From assembly GCF_963678225.1 (NCBI RefSeq), contig NZ_OY782764.1, positions 1,171,001-1,235,000 of the forward strand: a stretch of 64,000 nucleotides of DNA. The letters are read 5' to 3'. Positions 50,475 through 60,209 of the stretch are shown piece by piece. The notes beneath the pieces are model-generated. The model searched no databases and was not told the DNA's origin. It was given only the letters and a program-made list of their open reading frames with translations. The translations under genes and the position numbers were made by a program. The stretch is from an uncultured Cohaesibacter sp. (GTDB taxonomy: Bacteria > Pseudomonadota > Alphaproteobacteria > Rhizobiales > Cohaesibacteraceae). How positions within the stretch are numbered: position 1 is the stretch's first letter; each line of letters begins with the position of its first letter.

Positions 50475-51587
50475 ATGAGAAAAGGTGGATCACTGGATCG
50501 CCGTTCGGTTCTGACCGGGCTTGCGGTCGGTGGCGCAGCAACGTTGGCCAGCCCGGCCGTCGTCAAGGCCAGCGAGTCGATCGTCTGGAAAATGCCCATG
50601 TCCTGGCCCAAACAGTTGCCAGGGGTCGGCATCAATGGTGTGCGCTTTGCCGAGCGTGTTGGCAAGATGTCTGGCGGCCGCCTAACGATCAAGGTGTTTG
50701 GCGCTGGTGAACTTGTGCCCCCTCTTGAAGTGTTCGATGCTGTTTCCAGTGGAGCAGCAGAGATCGGCCACGCTACCTCCTATTACTGGCAGGGCAAGGA
50801 TCCTTCTTTCCATTTCTATACCGGCGTTCCTTTCGGTCTCACCCAGATCGAGCATGCAGCATGGCTGCGCTTCGGCGGTGGTCAGGAGCTGTGGGAACGG
50901 GCCTACGATCCCTTCAACGTGATTCCCTTCTATGCCGGTGCGTCGGGTACGCAGGCTGGTGGCTGGTTTGCCAAGGAGCTCAAAAGCCTTGATGATCTGA
51001 AAGGTCTGAAGATGCGCATCGCCGGTCTTGGCGGCGAAGTCATGCGTCGCCTCGGGGTTTCAGTGATCATGCTGCCGGCAACGGATATTTTTACCTCTTT
51101 GCAAAACGGTACCATTGATGCGGCTGAATGGGTCGGTCCCTGGAACGATCTGGCCTTCGGTCTCTATAAGGTGGCTCCGCACTATTATATGCCGGCCTTC
51201 CATGAGCCTGGTGCTGGTCTCGAGATCATCGTCAACAAAGACAAGTTCATGGAACTGCCTGAGGACCTGAAGGCGATCGTCAAGGAGGCAGCCCAGTCTA
51301 CAGCGCTCGAAACCATGGCAGATTACCAATATCACAATGCGATGTCCTTGCGCCCGCTGCTGGCTAAGGAAGGCGTCCAGATGCACAAGGTTCCCGAGGA
51401 CCTGATGATGGCCATGGCCAAGGAATCAAAGGGCGTGCTTGAAGAGGTTGCAGATAGCTCCCCGTTGGCTGGTGAGATTTATGACAGCTTCCTGAAATAT
51501 CGCGATATCGCCAGCGAATATATCATGAATGCCGAATGGGAAATCGTGCGCATGCGGGCGATGGCGATTGAAAAAGGCCTGATCTAG
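50475..51587 (+). CDS. TRAP-type substrate-binding protein, DctP/TakP-like
   Basis: This 370-residue periplasmic protein is the binding component of a tripartite ATP-independent transporter. It has a twin-arginine-type signal peptide (LDRRSVLTGLAVGG). The mature part resembles TakP, a 2-oxo-acid binder: YYWQGKDPSFHFYTGVPFGL, GTQAGGWFAKEL, GLKMRIAGLGGEVMRRLGV and NGTIDAAEWVGPWNDL. The membrane subunits DctQ and DctM are not adjacent, so it must work with genes elsewhere. GGAGG lies at 50463-50467. A strong terminator follows. Confidence 0.88.
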   Translation: MRKGGSLDRRSVLTGLAVGGAATLASPAVVKASESIVWKMPMSWPKQLPGVGINGVRFAERVGKMSGGRLTIKVFGAGELVPPLEVFDAVSSGAAEIGHATSYYWQGKDPSFHFYTGVPFGLTQIEHAAWLRFGGGQELWERAYDPFNVIPFYAGASGTQAGGWFAKELKSLDDLKGLKMRIAGLGGEVMRRLGVSVIMLPATDIFTSLQNGTIDAAEWVGPWNDLAFGLYKVAPHYYMPAFHEPGAGLEIIVNKDKFMELPEDLKAIVKEAAQSTALETMADYQYHNAMSLRPLLAKEGVQMHKVPEDLMMAMAKESKGVLEEVADSSPLAGEIYDSFLKYRDIASEYIMNAEWEIVRMRAMAIEKGLI

Positions 51588-51628
51588 CCATTTCACCTCG
51601 TCCAGACACGATTGGACCTGTAATTTGT

Positions 51629-51658
51629 AAAAACCCGGTCTTTTATGGCCGGGTTTTT
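51629..51658 (+). terminator. Rho-independent terminator of the TRAP gene
   Basis: A 12-bp stem with one G-T wobble (51629-51640 with 51647-51658) and a 6-base loop is bordered by A and T tracts. Confidence 0.8.
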
Positions 51659-51748
51659 GCATTTCTGACTGGATATTTTGCCCAAGCCATGACATAGGCA
51701 TCAAAAAGCCTCTTCTCTCATGGAAGAGCTAAGGGTATAAGCGCTGCC

Positions 51749-53554
51749 ATGACCAAACAAAGCTTCGACAAAATCCGCAACTTTTCCATTATCGCGCATA
51801 TCGATCATGGGAAGTCCACGCTTGCCGACCGCCTGATCCAGTATACTGGAGGGCTCACAGAGCGCGAGATGCGCGAACAGGTGCTCGATAGCATGGATAT
51901 CGAGCAGGAACGCGGCATCACGATCAAGGCGCAGACCGTTTCTCTGAAATATGAGGCGGACGATGGGGAGACCTATACGCTCAACCTGATGGATACGCCG
52001 GGCCATGTGGACTTTGCCTATGAAGTCAGCCGGTCTCTGGCTGCCTGTGAGGGCTCGCTGCTGGTTGTCGACGCCTCTCAGGGGGTCGAAGCGCAGACGC
52101 TGGCCAACGTCTATCAGGCCATCGACAATGATCACGAGATCGTGCCGGTTCTCAACAAGATCGACCTGCCTGCCGCCGAACCGGAGCGGGTACGCGCCCA
52201 GATCGAGGACGTGATCGGTATTGATGCTTCGGAGGCCATTGAAGCCAGTGCCAAATCCGGCATCGGCATCAAGGAGACTCTGGAAGCCATCGTGAAGCGT
52301 CTTCCCGCGCCCGAAGGCGACAGGGAAGCACCGCTGAAGGCTTTGCTGGTTGATAGTTATTATGACGTCTATCTGGGCGTCGTGGTTATCGTGCGCATTA
52401 TCGACGGGGAGCTCAAGAAGGGCGACAAGATCCGTATGATGGGCACCGGAGCATCCTATGATGTGGACCGCATCGGTATCTTCCGGCCCAAGATGACGGA
52501 TGTGCCGGTTCTCGCGCCCGGCGAAGTCGGGTTCCTGATCGCGTCGATCAAGGAAGTAGCCGATACGCGCGTTGGTGATACCATAACCAATGTCAAACGC
52601 CCATGCGAAACGATGCTGCCTGGCTTCCGCCCTGCGCAGCCGGTGGTCTTCTGTGGCCTGTTCCCGGTTGATGCCAATGATTTTGAAGATCTGCGCGGCG
52701 CCATGGGCAAGCTGCGGCTCAATGATGCAAGCTTCTCCTTCGAGATGGAAACATCCGCAGCACTCGGCTTCGGTTTCCGCTGTGGCTTCCTTGGCCTCTT
52801 GCATCTGGAAATCATTCAGGAGCGTCTTTCCCGCGAGTTCGATCTCGATCTTATCGCCACCGCCCCGAGCGTGGTCTATGAGATGGAGATGACCAATGAT
52901 GAAATGATCACTCTGCACAATCCGGCAGACATGCCTGATGTGGTACGCATCAGGGAAATCCGCGAGCCATGGATCAAGGCCAATATCATGACGCCGGATG
53001 AATATCTGGGCGCCATTCTGAAGCTGTGTCAGGAACGGCGAGGCGTGCAGACCGACCTAAGCTATGTCGGCTCCCGTGCCATGGTGCAATATGATCTGCC
53101 GCTTAACGAAGTGGTGTTCGACTTCTATGATCGACTCAAATCCATCTCCAAGGGTTACGCCAGCTTTGACTATCAGCTTGCTGATTACCGCGCGGGTGAT
53201 CTGGTGAAGATGTCGATTCTGGTCAATGACGAACCGGTGGATGCGCTTTCGGTGCTGGTGCACCGTTCACAAGCTGAGATCCGTGGCCGCTCCATGTGCG
53301 AGAAGCTCAAGGATCTCATTCCGCGCCACATGTTCAAGATCCCCATTCAGGCCGCCATCGGTGGCCGCGTCATTGCCCGTGAGACGATTTCCGCCATGCG
53401 CAAGGATGTGACCGCCAAATGCTATGGGGGTGACGCCACCCGTAAGCGCAAGCTGTTGGAAAAGCAGAAAGCCGGTAAGAAGAAAATGCGTCAGTTCGGC
53501 AAGGTGGAGATTCCGCAGGAAGCCTTCATCGCTGCGCTCAAGATGGACAGCTGA
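51749..53554 (+). CDS. lepA: Elongation factor 4 (LepA)
   Basis: LepA is a ribosome-bound GTPase that back-translocates or aids initiation. The 601-residue protein has G1 [15 protein letters not shown]2 RGITI, G3 DTPGHVDF, G4 NKIDLP and the C-terminal LepA signature with [20 protein letters not shown]. The standard length and order support the ATG at 51749; the ribosome site is weak. A terminator follows. Confidence 0.97.
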   Translation: MTKQSFDKIRNFSIIAHIDHGKSTLADRLIQYTGGLTEREMREQVLDSMDIEQERGITIKAQTVSLKYEADDGETYTLNLMDTPGHVDFAYEVSRSLAACEGSLLVVDASQGVEAQTLANVYQAIDNDHEIVPVLNKIDLPAAEPERVRAQIEDVIGIDASEAIEASAKSGIGIKETLEAIVKRLPAPEGDREAPLKALLVDSYYDVYLGVVVIVRIIDGELKKGDKIRMMGTGASYDVDRIGIFRPKMTDVPVLAPGEVGFLIASIKEVADTRVGDTITNVKRPCETMLPGFRPAQPVVFCGLFPVDANDFEDLRGAMGKLRLNDASFSFEMETSAALGFGFRCGFLGLLHLEIIQERLSREFDLDLIATAPSVVYEMEMTNDEMITLHNPADMPDVVRIREIREPWIKANIMTPDEYLGAILKLCQERRGVQTDLSYVGSRAMVQYDLPLNEVVFDFYDRLKSISKGYASFDYQLADYRAGDLVKMSILVNDEPVDALSVLVHRSQAEIRGRSMCEKLKDLIPRHMFKIPIQAAIGGRVIARETISAMRKDVTAKCYGGDATRKRKLLEKQKAGKKKMRQFGKVEIPQEAFIAALKMDS

Positions 53555-53594
53555 GCGGCGGTAGGTGTTTCTTTTGAAATATGAAGTTGGAAAG

Positions 53595-53617
53595 ACGGGC
53601 CCATCATCGCGGCCCGT
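53595..53617 (+). terminator. Rho-independent terminator of lepA
   Basis: A 7-bp stem (acgggcc / ggcccgt) with a 9-base loop is followed by a T tract. Confidence 0.75.
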
Positions 53618-53699
53618 TTTTTATTGCCCGACTGCACAAACGGCGGTTGGGCGATCAGGCTGACGGGGCTGGTGCGACGGCAAGAGCCTGTATGCGCCT

Positions 53700-54620
53700 T
53701 TACTGGGCAGCACAACAGCTGGCGATATCGCTTCTTTTCACCGTTTGTGGTCGGTCAATCGTCACCATGTTACGCCCATTATTCTTGGATCGATAAAGCG
53801 CCTGATCAGCCCGCTTGAGCAGGGCATAGATATCATCCCCTTCCTGAAAGCGCGCAACGCCAAAGCTGGATGTGATCTGAACCTTGTTGCCATCAGCTAT
53901 AATGGTGGTGTGCTCGATCATTTCGCGGATACGGTTGGCTGCACAGGCTGCCGCAAAGAAGCTTTGACCCTGAATGAGCACGGCGAATTCCTCGCCACCA
54001 AGTCTGCCGATAAAGTCGCTTTCACCAAGAGCGATCTTGGAAACAGTCTTGATCACCTGATCGCCGACATCATGACCGAAGCGGTCATTGACGGATTTGA
54101 AATGATCGATGTCGAACATGATCGCCGATACGGGTTGGGTGTCTCGCTGATTTTCTATCAAGGCATGGGCCTTTTCAAAGAATGCGCGCCGGTTATACAG
54201 ATTGGTCATGGGATCACGGTTCGCGAGCTGCACCAGCTGCTTTTGAAGCATGATAACGCGCTCGGCGACACGCAAACGGGCCAGTAGAATATCTTCCTGA
54301 AGGGGTTTATGCAGAAAGTCGTCTGCGCCGCTGTCCAGAGCTTCCACCAACATATCGGCGTTGGTATATTCAGAAATGGCAACCACATACATCGCTTTGC
54401 GCTCGGCGGCCAGGATGCGGCAGTTCCAGCAGATTTCCAGCCCCGATGCATCTTCAAGATTCAAAGAGACAATCACAACATCAATATCGGGGGTTTTCTG
54501 CAGAAACTCCCACGCGCTATCGCCGCAATGAAAGGCAAAAACGCTCTCCCGTCTCTGTTCGAGAACGGTGCGAATTGCTTCGCGATCTTCGTCGTTGTCT
54601 TCAACCAGTACGATTCTCAT
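53700..54620 (-). CDS. Receiver-GGDEF protein (diguanylate cyclase) with a degenerate receiver
   Basis: The C-terminal domain is a GGDEF diguanylate cyclase that makes cyclic di-GMP, with an active-site loop GRLGGEEFAVL and the metal segment MFDIDHFKSVNDRFGHDVGD. The N-terminal receiver (about 1-120) keeps the acidic pair VEDNDED and the lysine HKP, but the acceptor Asp is replaced by Ser52 (VVIVSLNLEDASG). Phosphorylation is unlikely, so control must be through another signal or partner. The product-inhibition RxxD motif is not obvious. The protein has 306 residues and no membrane segment. Confidence 0.9.
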   Translation of the reverse strand: MRIVLVEDNDEDREAIRTVLEQRRESVFAFHCGDSAWEFLQKTPDIDVVIVSLNLEDASGLEICWNCRILAAERKAMYVVAISEYTNADMLVEALDSGADDFLHKPLQEDILLARLRVAERVIMLQKQLVQLANRDPMTNLYNRRAFFEKAHALIENQRDTQPVSAIMFDIDHFKSVNDRFGHDVGDQVIKTVSKIALGESDFIGRLGGEEFAVLIQGQSFFAAACAANRIREMIEHTTIIADGNKVQITSSFGVARFQEGDDIYALLKRADQALYRSKNNGRNMVTIDRPQTVKRSDIASCCAAQ

Positions 54621-54682
54621 TCAGTTCTTAGCGCCCTTTGCCAAATGTCCCCTTCAACTCCCGGGAGGTTGCTCCGCGAGAA

Positions 54683-54907
54683 ATGCTTCAGCTTTCCTCG
54701 GACCCTAGTGTGAATTTTACAAGAAATTCTGAACAAGAGATCGAGAAAGCCGTTGATCACGCTTTAAAGCCGAAGAAAATAAAGAAAATCTTGCAACTGC
54801 CTAATTTGATAAGGAAATTTGAAAAAGAAATGTATAGAAACCCGCGCTTCAACCAAGGCGGATTCAAGCTTTTAGTACACGCTTTAAGGGATTTTGTACC
54901 TAGATGA
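54683..54907 (+). CDS. Small hypothetical protein
   Basis: A 74-residue reading (MLQLSSDPSVNFTRN onward) is rich in Lys, Arg and Asn and is AT-rich. It has no recognisable family. There is a weak purine-rich stretch just upstream but no clear ribosome site. Its 3' end overlaps the end of the DUF2799 gene by 8 bases. It may be a small gene or chance. Confidence 0.3.
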   Translation: MLQLSSDPSVNFTRNSEQEIEKAVDHALKPKKIKKILQLPNLIRKFEKEMYRNPRFNQGGFKLLVHALRDFVPR

Positions 54908-55481
54908 CGGGTTCTATTGTCTGAAGAAAGCGATCAGCTTCAACGAGGGCGCGATCTCTTTTGAAACGCAGGCGGTGCAAGTCCCACTCCAGAGCGTCCA
55001 TGTCGCGGGCAAGGCGTCGGAGGCTCTTGCGCTTCTTGTCTTCCTTTTTGGAAGCCCGCAGCTCGGCTCGTTCGGTTTTAAGGCGTGTCAGTTCTTGCTC
55101 TTTCTCTGCAATTTCGGTTTCGGTTTCATGCAAGGCACTGCCGCGCAAATAGCCGCGCATGAATTCCGGTTCGCTGGCGGGAGGACAGATCTGACGGTAT
55201 GAATAGCCGTTCCGCCCGACGGAGAAACCGTTTGACGGTGTACAGTAGCTTCTCAGGCCCTTTTGGTAGCCGATCTCATAAAGCTCTTTGTCTGGTGCAA
55301 TATCATATTTCGAGCAGGCTTCGATATGATCGGAAAAGCGCGTGGCATCGCGTCCTTCCATGGCGTCATTGGCACCAACGGCACTCCAGTCGCCCGTCTG
55401 GCACTCCTCTTGAGAAAGGCTCGCGCAGCCGGCCAACAGAGGCAACAACAGAAAAAGGGCAGGGAAGCTGCGCATGGTCAT
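54900..55481 (-). CDS. DUF2799 lipoprotein with coiled coil
   Basis: This 193-residue protein has a lipoprotein signal (LLPLLAGC, Cys19) and the DUF2799 domain with LSQEECQTGDWSAVGANDAM and YEIGYQKGLRSYC. A long charged coiled coil (about 118-175) follows. It should be anchored in the periplasmic face of the outer or inner membrane. The family function is not known. It is divergent from mepA. Confidence 0.82.
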   Translation of the reverse strand: MTMRSFPALFLLLPLLAGCASLSQEECQTGDWSAVGANDAMEGRDATRFSDHIEACSKYDIAPDKELYEIGYQKGLRSYCTPSNGFSVGRNGYSYRQICPPASEPEFMRGYLRGSALHETETEIAEKEQELTRLKTERAELRASKKEDKKRKSLRRLARDMDALEWDLHRLRFKRDRALVEADRFLQTIEPVI

Positions 55482-55745
55482 GTCTCGTCTTTTTAAAAGT
55501 CTTCAAGGCTCAGAATCCGCAAAATTACTTGAATTTCAGATAGATCCCGTAACAGATGCTCTGCTCGAAGCGCGCATGAGTCAAGTATGAAAGAAATTTT
55601 CCATCGCTCTATATATGGTTAACAATTTATGTATAGGATCGCAATCATGGAAACCTTCACGAGGCGGAGTTGTGCCATGCGATTATATCGAGCAGCAAGT
55701 AAGAGGGACAAGGCGATTGTGGTGGCCGGGCGGGAGACGCCCTTT

Positions 55746-56747
55746 ATGGCCAGATGGGTCCGCCGTTTTGCCCTGTTGGCTAGCTGCGTATCCTTGTCGA
55801 TTGCCCTTGGCACCATGGATGAAGCCTTGGCGCAAACGCCAGCCAAGGTGCTGTTTGGCAAAGAGAAACTTCCTGCTAATCTAAAGGCCCGTGCCATCGG
55901 CTCCTACGCCAAGGGGTGTCAGGCGGGCGCCGTCGCCTTGCCCGTTGACGGCCCCGCATGGCAGGCCATGCGTCTATCGCGCAATCGTAACTGGGGGCAG
56001 CCGGTTCTCATTGATTTTCTGGAGAAGCTGGCGGCCGATGCCAAGGCATATGACGGCTGGAACGGTCTTCTGGTGGGAGATATCGCTCAGCCCCGTGGTG
56101 GCCCGATGACATCGGGGCACGCATCCCATCAGATCGGTCTGGATGCAGATATCTGGTTGCGCCCCATGCCTGCGGGCCGCTTCTCTAAGAAAGAGCGCGA
56201 ATCTGTATCGGCCATTTCCATGCTCAAGAGCGGAACACGCACCGTCGATCCCAACAAATTCACCGCAGCCCATTTTCGCCTGATCAAGAGGGCAGCGTCT
56301 ACGCCCGGGGTTGCACGCATTTTCGTGCATCCTGGAATCAAGAAGGCCTTGTGCGACATGGCCGGAAGTGATCGCAGCTGGTTGCGACAGGTGCGCCCAT
56401 GGTATGGCCACTATTATCACTTCCATGTTCGGCTTTCTTGTCCTCCGGGTCAAACGGGATGCAAAAATCAGGCGCCACCGCCTGCGGGTGACGGCTGCGG
56501 CAAAGATCTGGCCTGGTGGCTGTCTGATGCGCCATGGACGCCGAAAAAGCCAGACCCGAAGAAGCCGCCGGTCAAAAAACGTGCAGTAACGCTTGCAGAT
56601 CTACCCGATGCCTGCCGCGCTGTTCTGGCCGCTGCCCCGACACCGGGCGCAGTTGTCGCTTCATCCGAGGTTGGCAATGCGGCCTATGTGCCCATAGAGG
56701 CAGACAGAACCCTGACGGTCCTGCCCAAGCCACGACCGCTATATTAA
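55746..56747 (+). CDS. mepA: Penicillin-insensitive murein DD-endopeptidase MepA
   Basis: MepA is a periplasmic zinc metalloenzyme that cuts DD cross-links in peptidoglycan. The zinc site is conserved: SGHASHQIGLDADIW supplies His and Asp, and WYGHYYHFHVRL supplies the later His. Several cysteines near the C-terminus fit the family. The start is uncertain. The ATG at 55746 begins a textbook signal peptide (MARWVRRFALLASCV) and follows GGGAG by 9 bases, giving 333 residues. An upstream in-frame ATG at 55647 would add 33 residues that match no known feature. The C-terminus is Pro-rich with an added tail. Confidence 0.9.
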   Translation: MARWVRRFALLASCVSLSIALGTMDEALAQTPAKVLFGKEKLPANLKARAIGSYAKGCQAGAVALPVDGPAWQAMRLSRNRNWGQPVLIDFLEKLAADAKAYDGWNGLLVGDIAQPRGGPMTSGHASHQIGLDADIWLRPMPAGRFSKKERESVSAISMLKSGTRTVDPNKFTAAHFRLIKRAASTPGVARIFVHPGIKKALCDMAGSDRSWLRQVRPWYGHYYHFHVRLSCPPGQTGCKNQAPPPAGDGCGKDLAWWLSDAPWTPKKPDPKKPPVKKRAVTLADLPDACRAVLAAAPTPGAVVASSEVGNAAYVPIEADRTLTVLPKPRPLY

Positions 56748-56817
56748 TGAGATGAAGGGCTGCTCGCAGCCTTGCTTACACAGCCATGCTCACAACAAAT
56801 GTCCCGCGCCGATGGAG

Positions 56818-57459
56818 CTATTGGCCGGGGCAGCTCACTCCCGTGCCCCCAAGGCCGCAATAGCCGTTCGGATTCTTCGCCAGATATTGCTGGTGATAGT
56901 CCTCGGCATAATAGAAGGGCCCACTGCGCTTGATCTCGCTGCGGATGGCGCCGTACCCTTGGGCAGCCAACGCGTCCTGATAATCTTGTCTTGCATGTTC
57001 TGCTGCCATGAGCTGTTCGTCCGATGTGACATAAACAGCCGAGCGATATTGTGTGCCAATATCGTTGCCCTGCCGCATCCCTTGTGTTGGGTCATGATTC
57101 TCCCAGAAATGCCTGAGAAGGGCCTCGAAAGGCAAAAGCTTGGGATCATAGACCACCAGAACAGTTTCGGCATGGCCGGTTCTGCCGCTGCACACTTCCT
57201 CATAGGTCGGGTTGGGCGTGTAGCCGCCACTATAGCCAACAGCGGTCACGTAAACGCCGTCAAGCTGCCAGAATACACGTTCGGCCCCCCAGAAGCAGCC
57301 CATGCCGAACTGCACTTCTTCACAAGGCGCAGGGAAGGGCGGCTGCAGCGGCCGACCAAGCACGAAGTGGGTTTGAGCTGTCTCAAGCGGCGAAGAGCGT
57401 CCGGGCAGGGCCTCATCTGGATTGACCATTACCGCTTTCGCACGTTGAAATCCGAACAT
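56818..57459 (-). CDS. msrA: Peptide methionine sulfoxide reductase MsrA
   Basis: MsrA reduces S-methionine sulfoxide in proteins with thioredoxin as donor. The 213-residue protein shows the active site [14 protein letters not shown] (Cys55), and [24 protein letters not shown], and the resolving cysteines near the C-terminus ([12 protein letters not shown]). The ATG at 57459 is chosen because AGGAG lies 7 bases upstream; an earlier in-frame start at 57486 is less likely. Confidence 0.94.
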   Translation of the reverse strand: MFGFQRAKAVMVNPDEALPGRSSPLETAQTHFVLGRPLQPPFPAPCEEVQFGMGCFWGAERVFWQLDGVYVTAVGYSGGYTPNPTYEEVCSGRTGHAETVLVVYDPKLLPFEALLRHFWENHDPTQGMRQGNDIGTQYRSAVYVTSDEQLMAAEHARQDYQDALAAQGYGAIRSEIKRSGPFYYAEDYHQQYLAKNPNGYCGLGGTGVSCPGQ

Positions 57460-57577
57460 GATCGTCTCCTCTTGCTGATCACGCATAATAGCATGAACAT
57501 CTCAGATAGGTCTGTTAAGGCTGAGGGGCAAGGTGGACCTACGCGCCTCGACTTCTATCGGCTTGTAGGGCAACGTA

Positions 57578-57898
57578 CTAGATACGGATCACTTTCGGGC
57601 GCCGCTTCCGCCCCAGATAAACAAAGAGCATGCCGATCACGCCCACGACCAGCCATGCCGGTGCCATCAGAATCCACTGCACAACAGGGTCCCAGATTAG
57701 CGGATGAACCGTGCGCTGGATAAATGCCTGAGTCATGACGAAGCTATCCCGATTGATCTCGAACCAGGTATCTCCCAGTGATTTCATCACAATGGTATTG
57801 GCTGCGATCGAGCGGACACCATCAAGCACCAGCGCCAATAGAGATAGAGCGCAAATCCAGAGTCCGATAAAGGAAAACAGAAAACGAATGACTCTCAA
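57578..57898 (-). CDS. Small two-helix membrane protein of unknown function
   Basis: The 106-residue protein has hydrophobic segments at about 7-27 and 75-95, with a soluble stretch between them that includes DTWFEINRDSFVMTQAFIQR, and a basic tail (GRKRRPKVIRI). It resembles small conserved membrane proteins common in Hyphomicrobiales. The function is unknown. Confidence 0.7.
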   Translation of the reverse strand: MRVIRFLFSFIGLWICALSLLALVLDGVRSIAANTIVMKSLGDTWFEINRDSFVMTQAFIQRTVHPLIWDPVVQWILMAPAWLVVGVIGMLFVYLGRKRRPKVIRI

Positions 57899-58260
57899 CG
57901 AACCAGCCTTTCCAAATCATTGCCTTGCAGTCAGAGCAACAGTCTGCCCTCAATGCAATACATTTTAGACAATGAACGCATCAATATCATATTTGTTACA
58001 AATCGGTTGGAAGTTTTTATTTTAGAAAAGTCCGTAAAATTGACAAGAGATAATGTGATGCACCCGCCGGCTGAAGGATCGCTTTTGATGCGTCTTCCTT
58101 TTTTTATGGCATAAAGGCTCGTCTATTCACTTAAAAATCACCGGGAAAACAGCGTTTTAGCCACCTATGCGAAGGAAGCTGTGTTTTCTGTCAACAGATT
58201 GAAGTTTAGTGGCTTGCGTTCGAGCTTTTTTTGGCTATAGTGCGCCCACACTTGAGGTAC
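57899..58260. other. Intergenic region upstream of tRNA-Ser
   Basis: This 362-base stretch has no convincing gene. It holds the promoter of the downstream tRNA at its end. Confidence 0.45.
58214..58241 (+). promoter_or_regulatory. Promoter of tRNA-Ser
   Basis: A sigma70-type pair TTGCGT (58214-58219) and TATAGT (58236-58241) is separated by 16 bases, and the tRNA starts 19 bases later. Confidence 0.6.
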
Positions 58261-58350
58261 GGAGAGGTGGCCGAGTGGTCGAAGGCGCACGCCTGGAACG
58301 CGTGTAGGCGGGTAACCGTCTCCAGGGTTCGAATCCCTGTCTCTCCGCCA
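58261..58350 (+). tRNA. tRNA-Ser (anticodon GGA)
   Basis: The 90-base gene folds as a class II tRNA with a long variable arm. The acceptor stem ggagagg pairs with cctctcc-like 3' bases. The anticodon stem (58288-58292 with 58300-58304) encloses the loop CTGGAAC with anticodon GGA at 58295-58297. The T arm contains ggttcgaatcc. CCA is encoded. Its last 17 bases plus one are copied at 63494-63511, so it is the attachment site of the element downstream and remains complete. Confidence 0.95.
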
Positions 58351-58351
58351 T
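58334..58351 (+). repeat. Left attachment site (attL), inside the tRNA 3' end
   Basis: The 18-base sequence tccctgtctctccgccat is repeated exactly at 63494-63511. It covers the T-arm 3' strand, acceptor 3' strand and CCA of the tRNA, the classic target of tyrosine integrases. Confidence 0.9.
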
Positions 58352-58440
58352 GACCCTTCCAAGGTCAATAACTTCAATAACATCTTGATACGTCAACACT
58401 TTGACTTCTCGTTGCTCCATCAAACTGGTACAGTGGAGCC

Positions 58441-60162
58441 ATGGAAAAGATGTCTGGCCATCCCCGTTTATACCGCCGCAACGCTACCTATTATCATCGC
58501 GCTGTCGTGCCGGTAGACATTCAAGAAACTTACGGAAAAACCGAAGAGAAGTTCTCGCTCAAGACCAAGGACTACCGAGAAGCCTTGAAGCTTGTTCGAA
58601 TCGCGGCTGTCGAAGTCGATCAACGTTTCGATGAGCATCGGGCTAAGCTTGCATTGGAAGCGGCGCCTCCGACCAAAGAACTGTCTGATGAGCAGATAAA
58701 GCAGTTCGGTGATGTGGCTTATCATAGCTGGCTCTACTTTGATGATTGGATGCGTGAGCGAGGGTTCGGACAGTCAGCCGGACGCAGCGAAGAGGATGTT
58801 GCCAGAATCTTCGAAGACTATCGCTCGGGTATCGACGCAAGGATGCGCATGCACAAGGCGCACTATGCCAGAGGGCAGGTTCGCTCGATTGATGAAGAGA
58901 TCGCCCTAGCTTTCCTGAAAGATCTGATGGGGATCAAGCTGGATCCTTCCTCTCCGAGCCTTCGCAAGGCCGTCATTGAGAACAAGAAGGCGGTCATCAG
59001 AGCACAGAAAGCCATTGCTGAAAGGGCTGAAGGTGAAGTCATTGAGACGCCACCAATGCCCGCTGTTGACAAAGAGCCGTTCGCTCAAAGCTCGGTGATT
59101 TTGTTGTCCGATGCCGTTCGTGACTGGGCTGCAGAGAAGGCCAAGACGAGCTGGGTTGCCAAGACTGAGCGGGAACATCGCGTCTGGATGCAGCATTTCA
59201 TTGAAACTGTCGGGGACCGCCCTCTTAACGAATACACAAAGGCCGATGCCCGTAGCTTCAAGGCCGTCTTGATGCAGACACCGGCCAACTGTAACATGCA
59301 TAAGCAATTGCAGGGCATCAAGAAGCTCTCAGAGGCTGCAGAGAAGGCCAGCAAGCTCGGATTGCCTCCAATGTCAGAGCGAAACGTCAACAAGCTGCTT
59401 GGCTTTGTGGGGTCATTTTGGGCGTGGGCTGAGGGGCAATACGATGAGGTGCCTGCCAACCTGTTCAAAGGCCTGAAGCTAAAGATCAACAAGAGAGCCA
59501 GAGACGAGCGGGATCCGTTCACCATAGACGAGTTGAACGCGATTTTCTCGGCTCCCCTCTATACTGGGTGCGAATCCGTCCGGAAATGGGCCAAGGCTGG
59601 AGATCTGATACCCCGCGATGCAGGCATCTTCTGGGTGCCGCTTATCAGCCTGTTTTCTGGCGCTCGCATGGGAGAGATCATTCAGCTCCGTGTGGAAGAC
59701 GTGAAGGAAGAGGGCGGGATCCTCTATCTCAATGTGAACGCAGACGAAGAAGATCAGCACCTCAAGAACCTCAACTCGTGGCGATCTATCCCAGTGCACC
59801 CCAAGCTGGTCGAGATAGGTTTCAGGGATCTGATCAAGGCAAGACGGGCGGCAAAGGTTGATCGGCTGTTTCCTGACCTGAAGAAAGGCAAGGACGGGTA
59901 TTACTCCTCACCATTCTCAAAGCACTTCAACCGGTTTCTGCGAAGCGTAGGGGCCAAGCGGGACAAGACGTCATTTCACAGCTTCCGGCACAATTTCGAG
60001 GATGCCTGCCGAGACTGTGGCGTCACCAAGGAACTGATGGACGCCTTGCAAGGCCATGGTGAAAGCGGAATGTCAGCCAGATACGGCAAGGGATTCAGCC
60101 TCCAGCGGCTCGATGAGGCCATGCGGAAGGTGGAGTATCAGGGGCTATGCCTGTGCCTATGA
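58441..60162 (+). CDS. int: Tyrosine recombinase / integrase with DUF6538-like N-terminus
   Basis: This 573-residue integrase catalyses site-specific insertion and excision at the tRNA-Ser site. The catalytic residues are all visible: Arg409 in SGARMGEIIQL, His513 and Arg516 in SFHSFRHNFE, His539 in LQGHGESG and the nucleophile Tyr548 in SARYGKGFS. The N-terminus (HPRLYRRNATYYHRAVVP) resembles the DUF6538 domain of tRNA-targeting integrases. A long middle region holds the core-binding domain. It starts 90 bases after the tRNA, the usual place for the element's integrase. A second ATG at 58450 is also possible. No disruption is visible. Confidence 0.93.
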   Translation: MEKMSGHPRLYRRNATYYHRAVVPVDIQETYGKTEEKFSLKTKDYREALKLVRIAAVEVDQRFDEHRAKLALEAAPPTKELSDEQIKQFGDVAYHSWLYFDDWMRERGFGQSAGRSEEDVARIFEDYRSGIDARMRMHKAHYARGQVRSIDEEIALAFLKDLMGIKLDPSSPSLRKAVIENKKAVIRAQKAIAERAEGEVIETPPMPAVDKEPFAQSSVILLSDAVRDWAAEKAKTSWVAKTEREHRVWMQHFIETVGDRPLNEYTKADARSFKAVLMQTPANCNMHKQLQGIKKLSEAAEKASKLGLPPMSERNVNKLLGFVGSFWAWAEGQYDEVPANLFKGLKLKINKRARDERDPFTIDELNAIFSAPLYTGCESVRKWAKAGDLIPRDAGIFWVPLISLFSGARMGEIIQLRVEDVKEEGGILYLNVNADEEDQHLKNLNSWRSIPVHPKLVEIGFRDLIKARRAAKVDRLFPDLKKGKDGYYSSPFSKHFNRFLRSVGAKRDKTSFHSFRHNFEDACRDCGVTKELMDALQGHGESGMSARYGKGFSLQRLDEAMRKVEYQGLCLCL

Positions 60163-60209
60163 AATTGGTTCCATTCTTAGAAATTAGAATAACGCCAATT
60201 GCATTTCGA

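Noticed and set aside
51701-52918. Minus-strand open frame of 405 codons
   Set aside because: It is antisense to lepA and its start region lies in the lepA body; no recognisable family.
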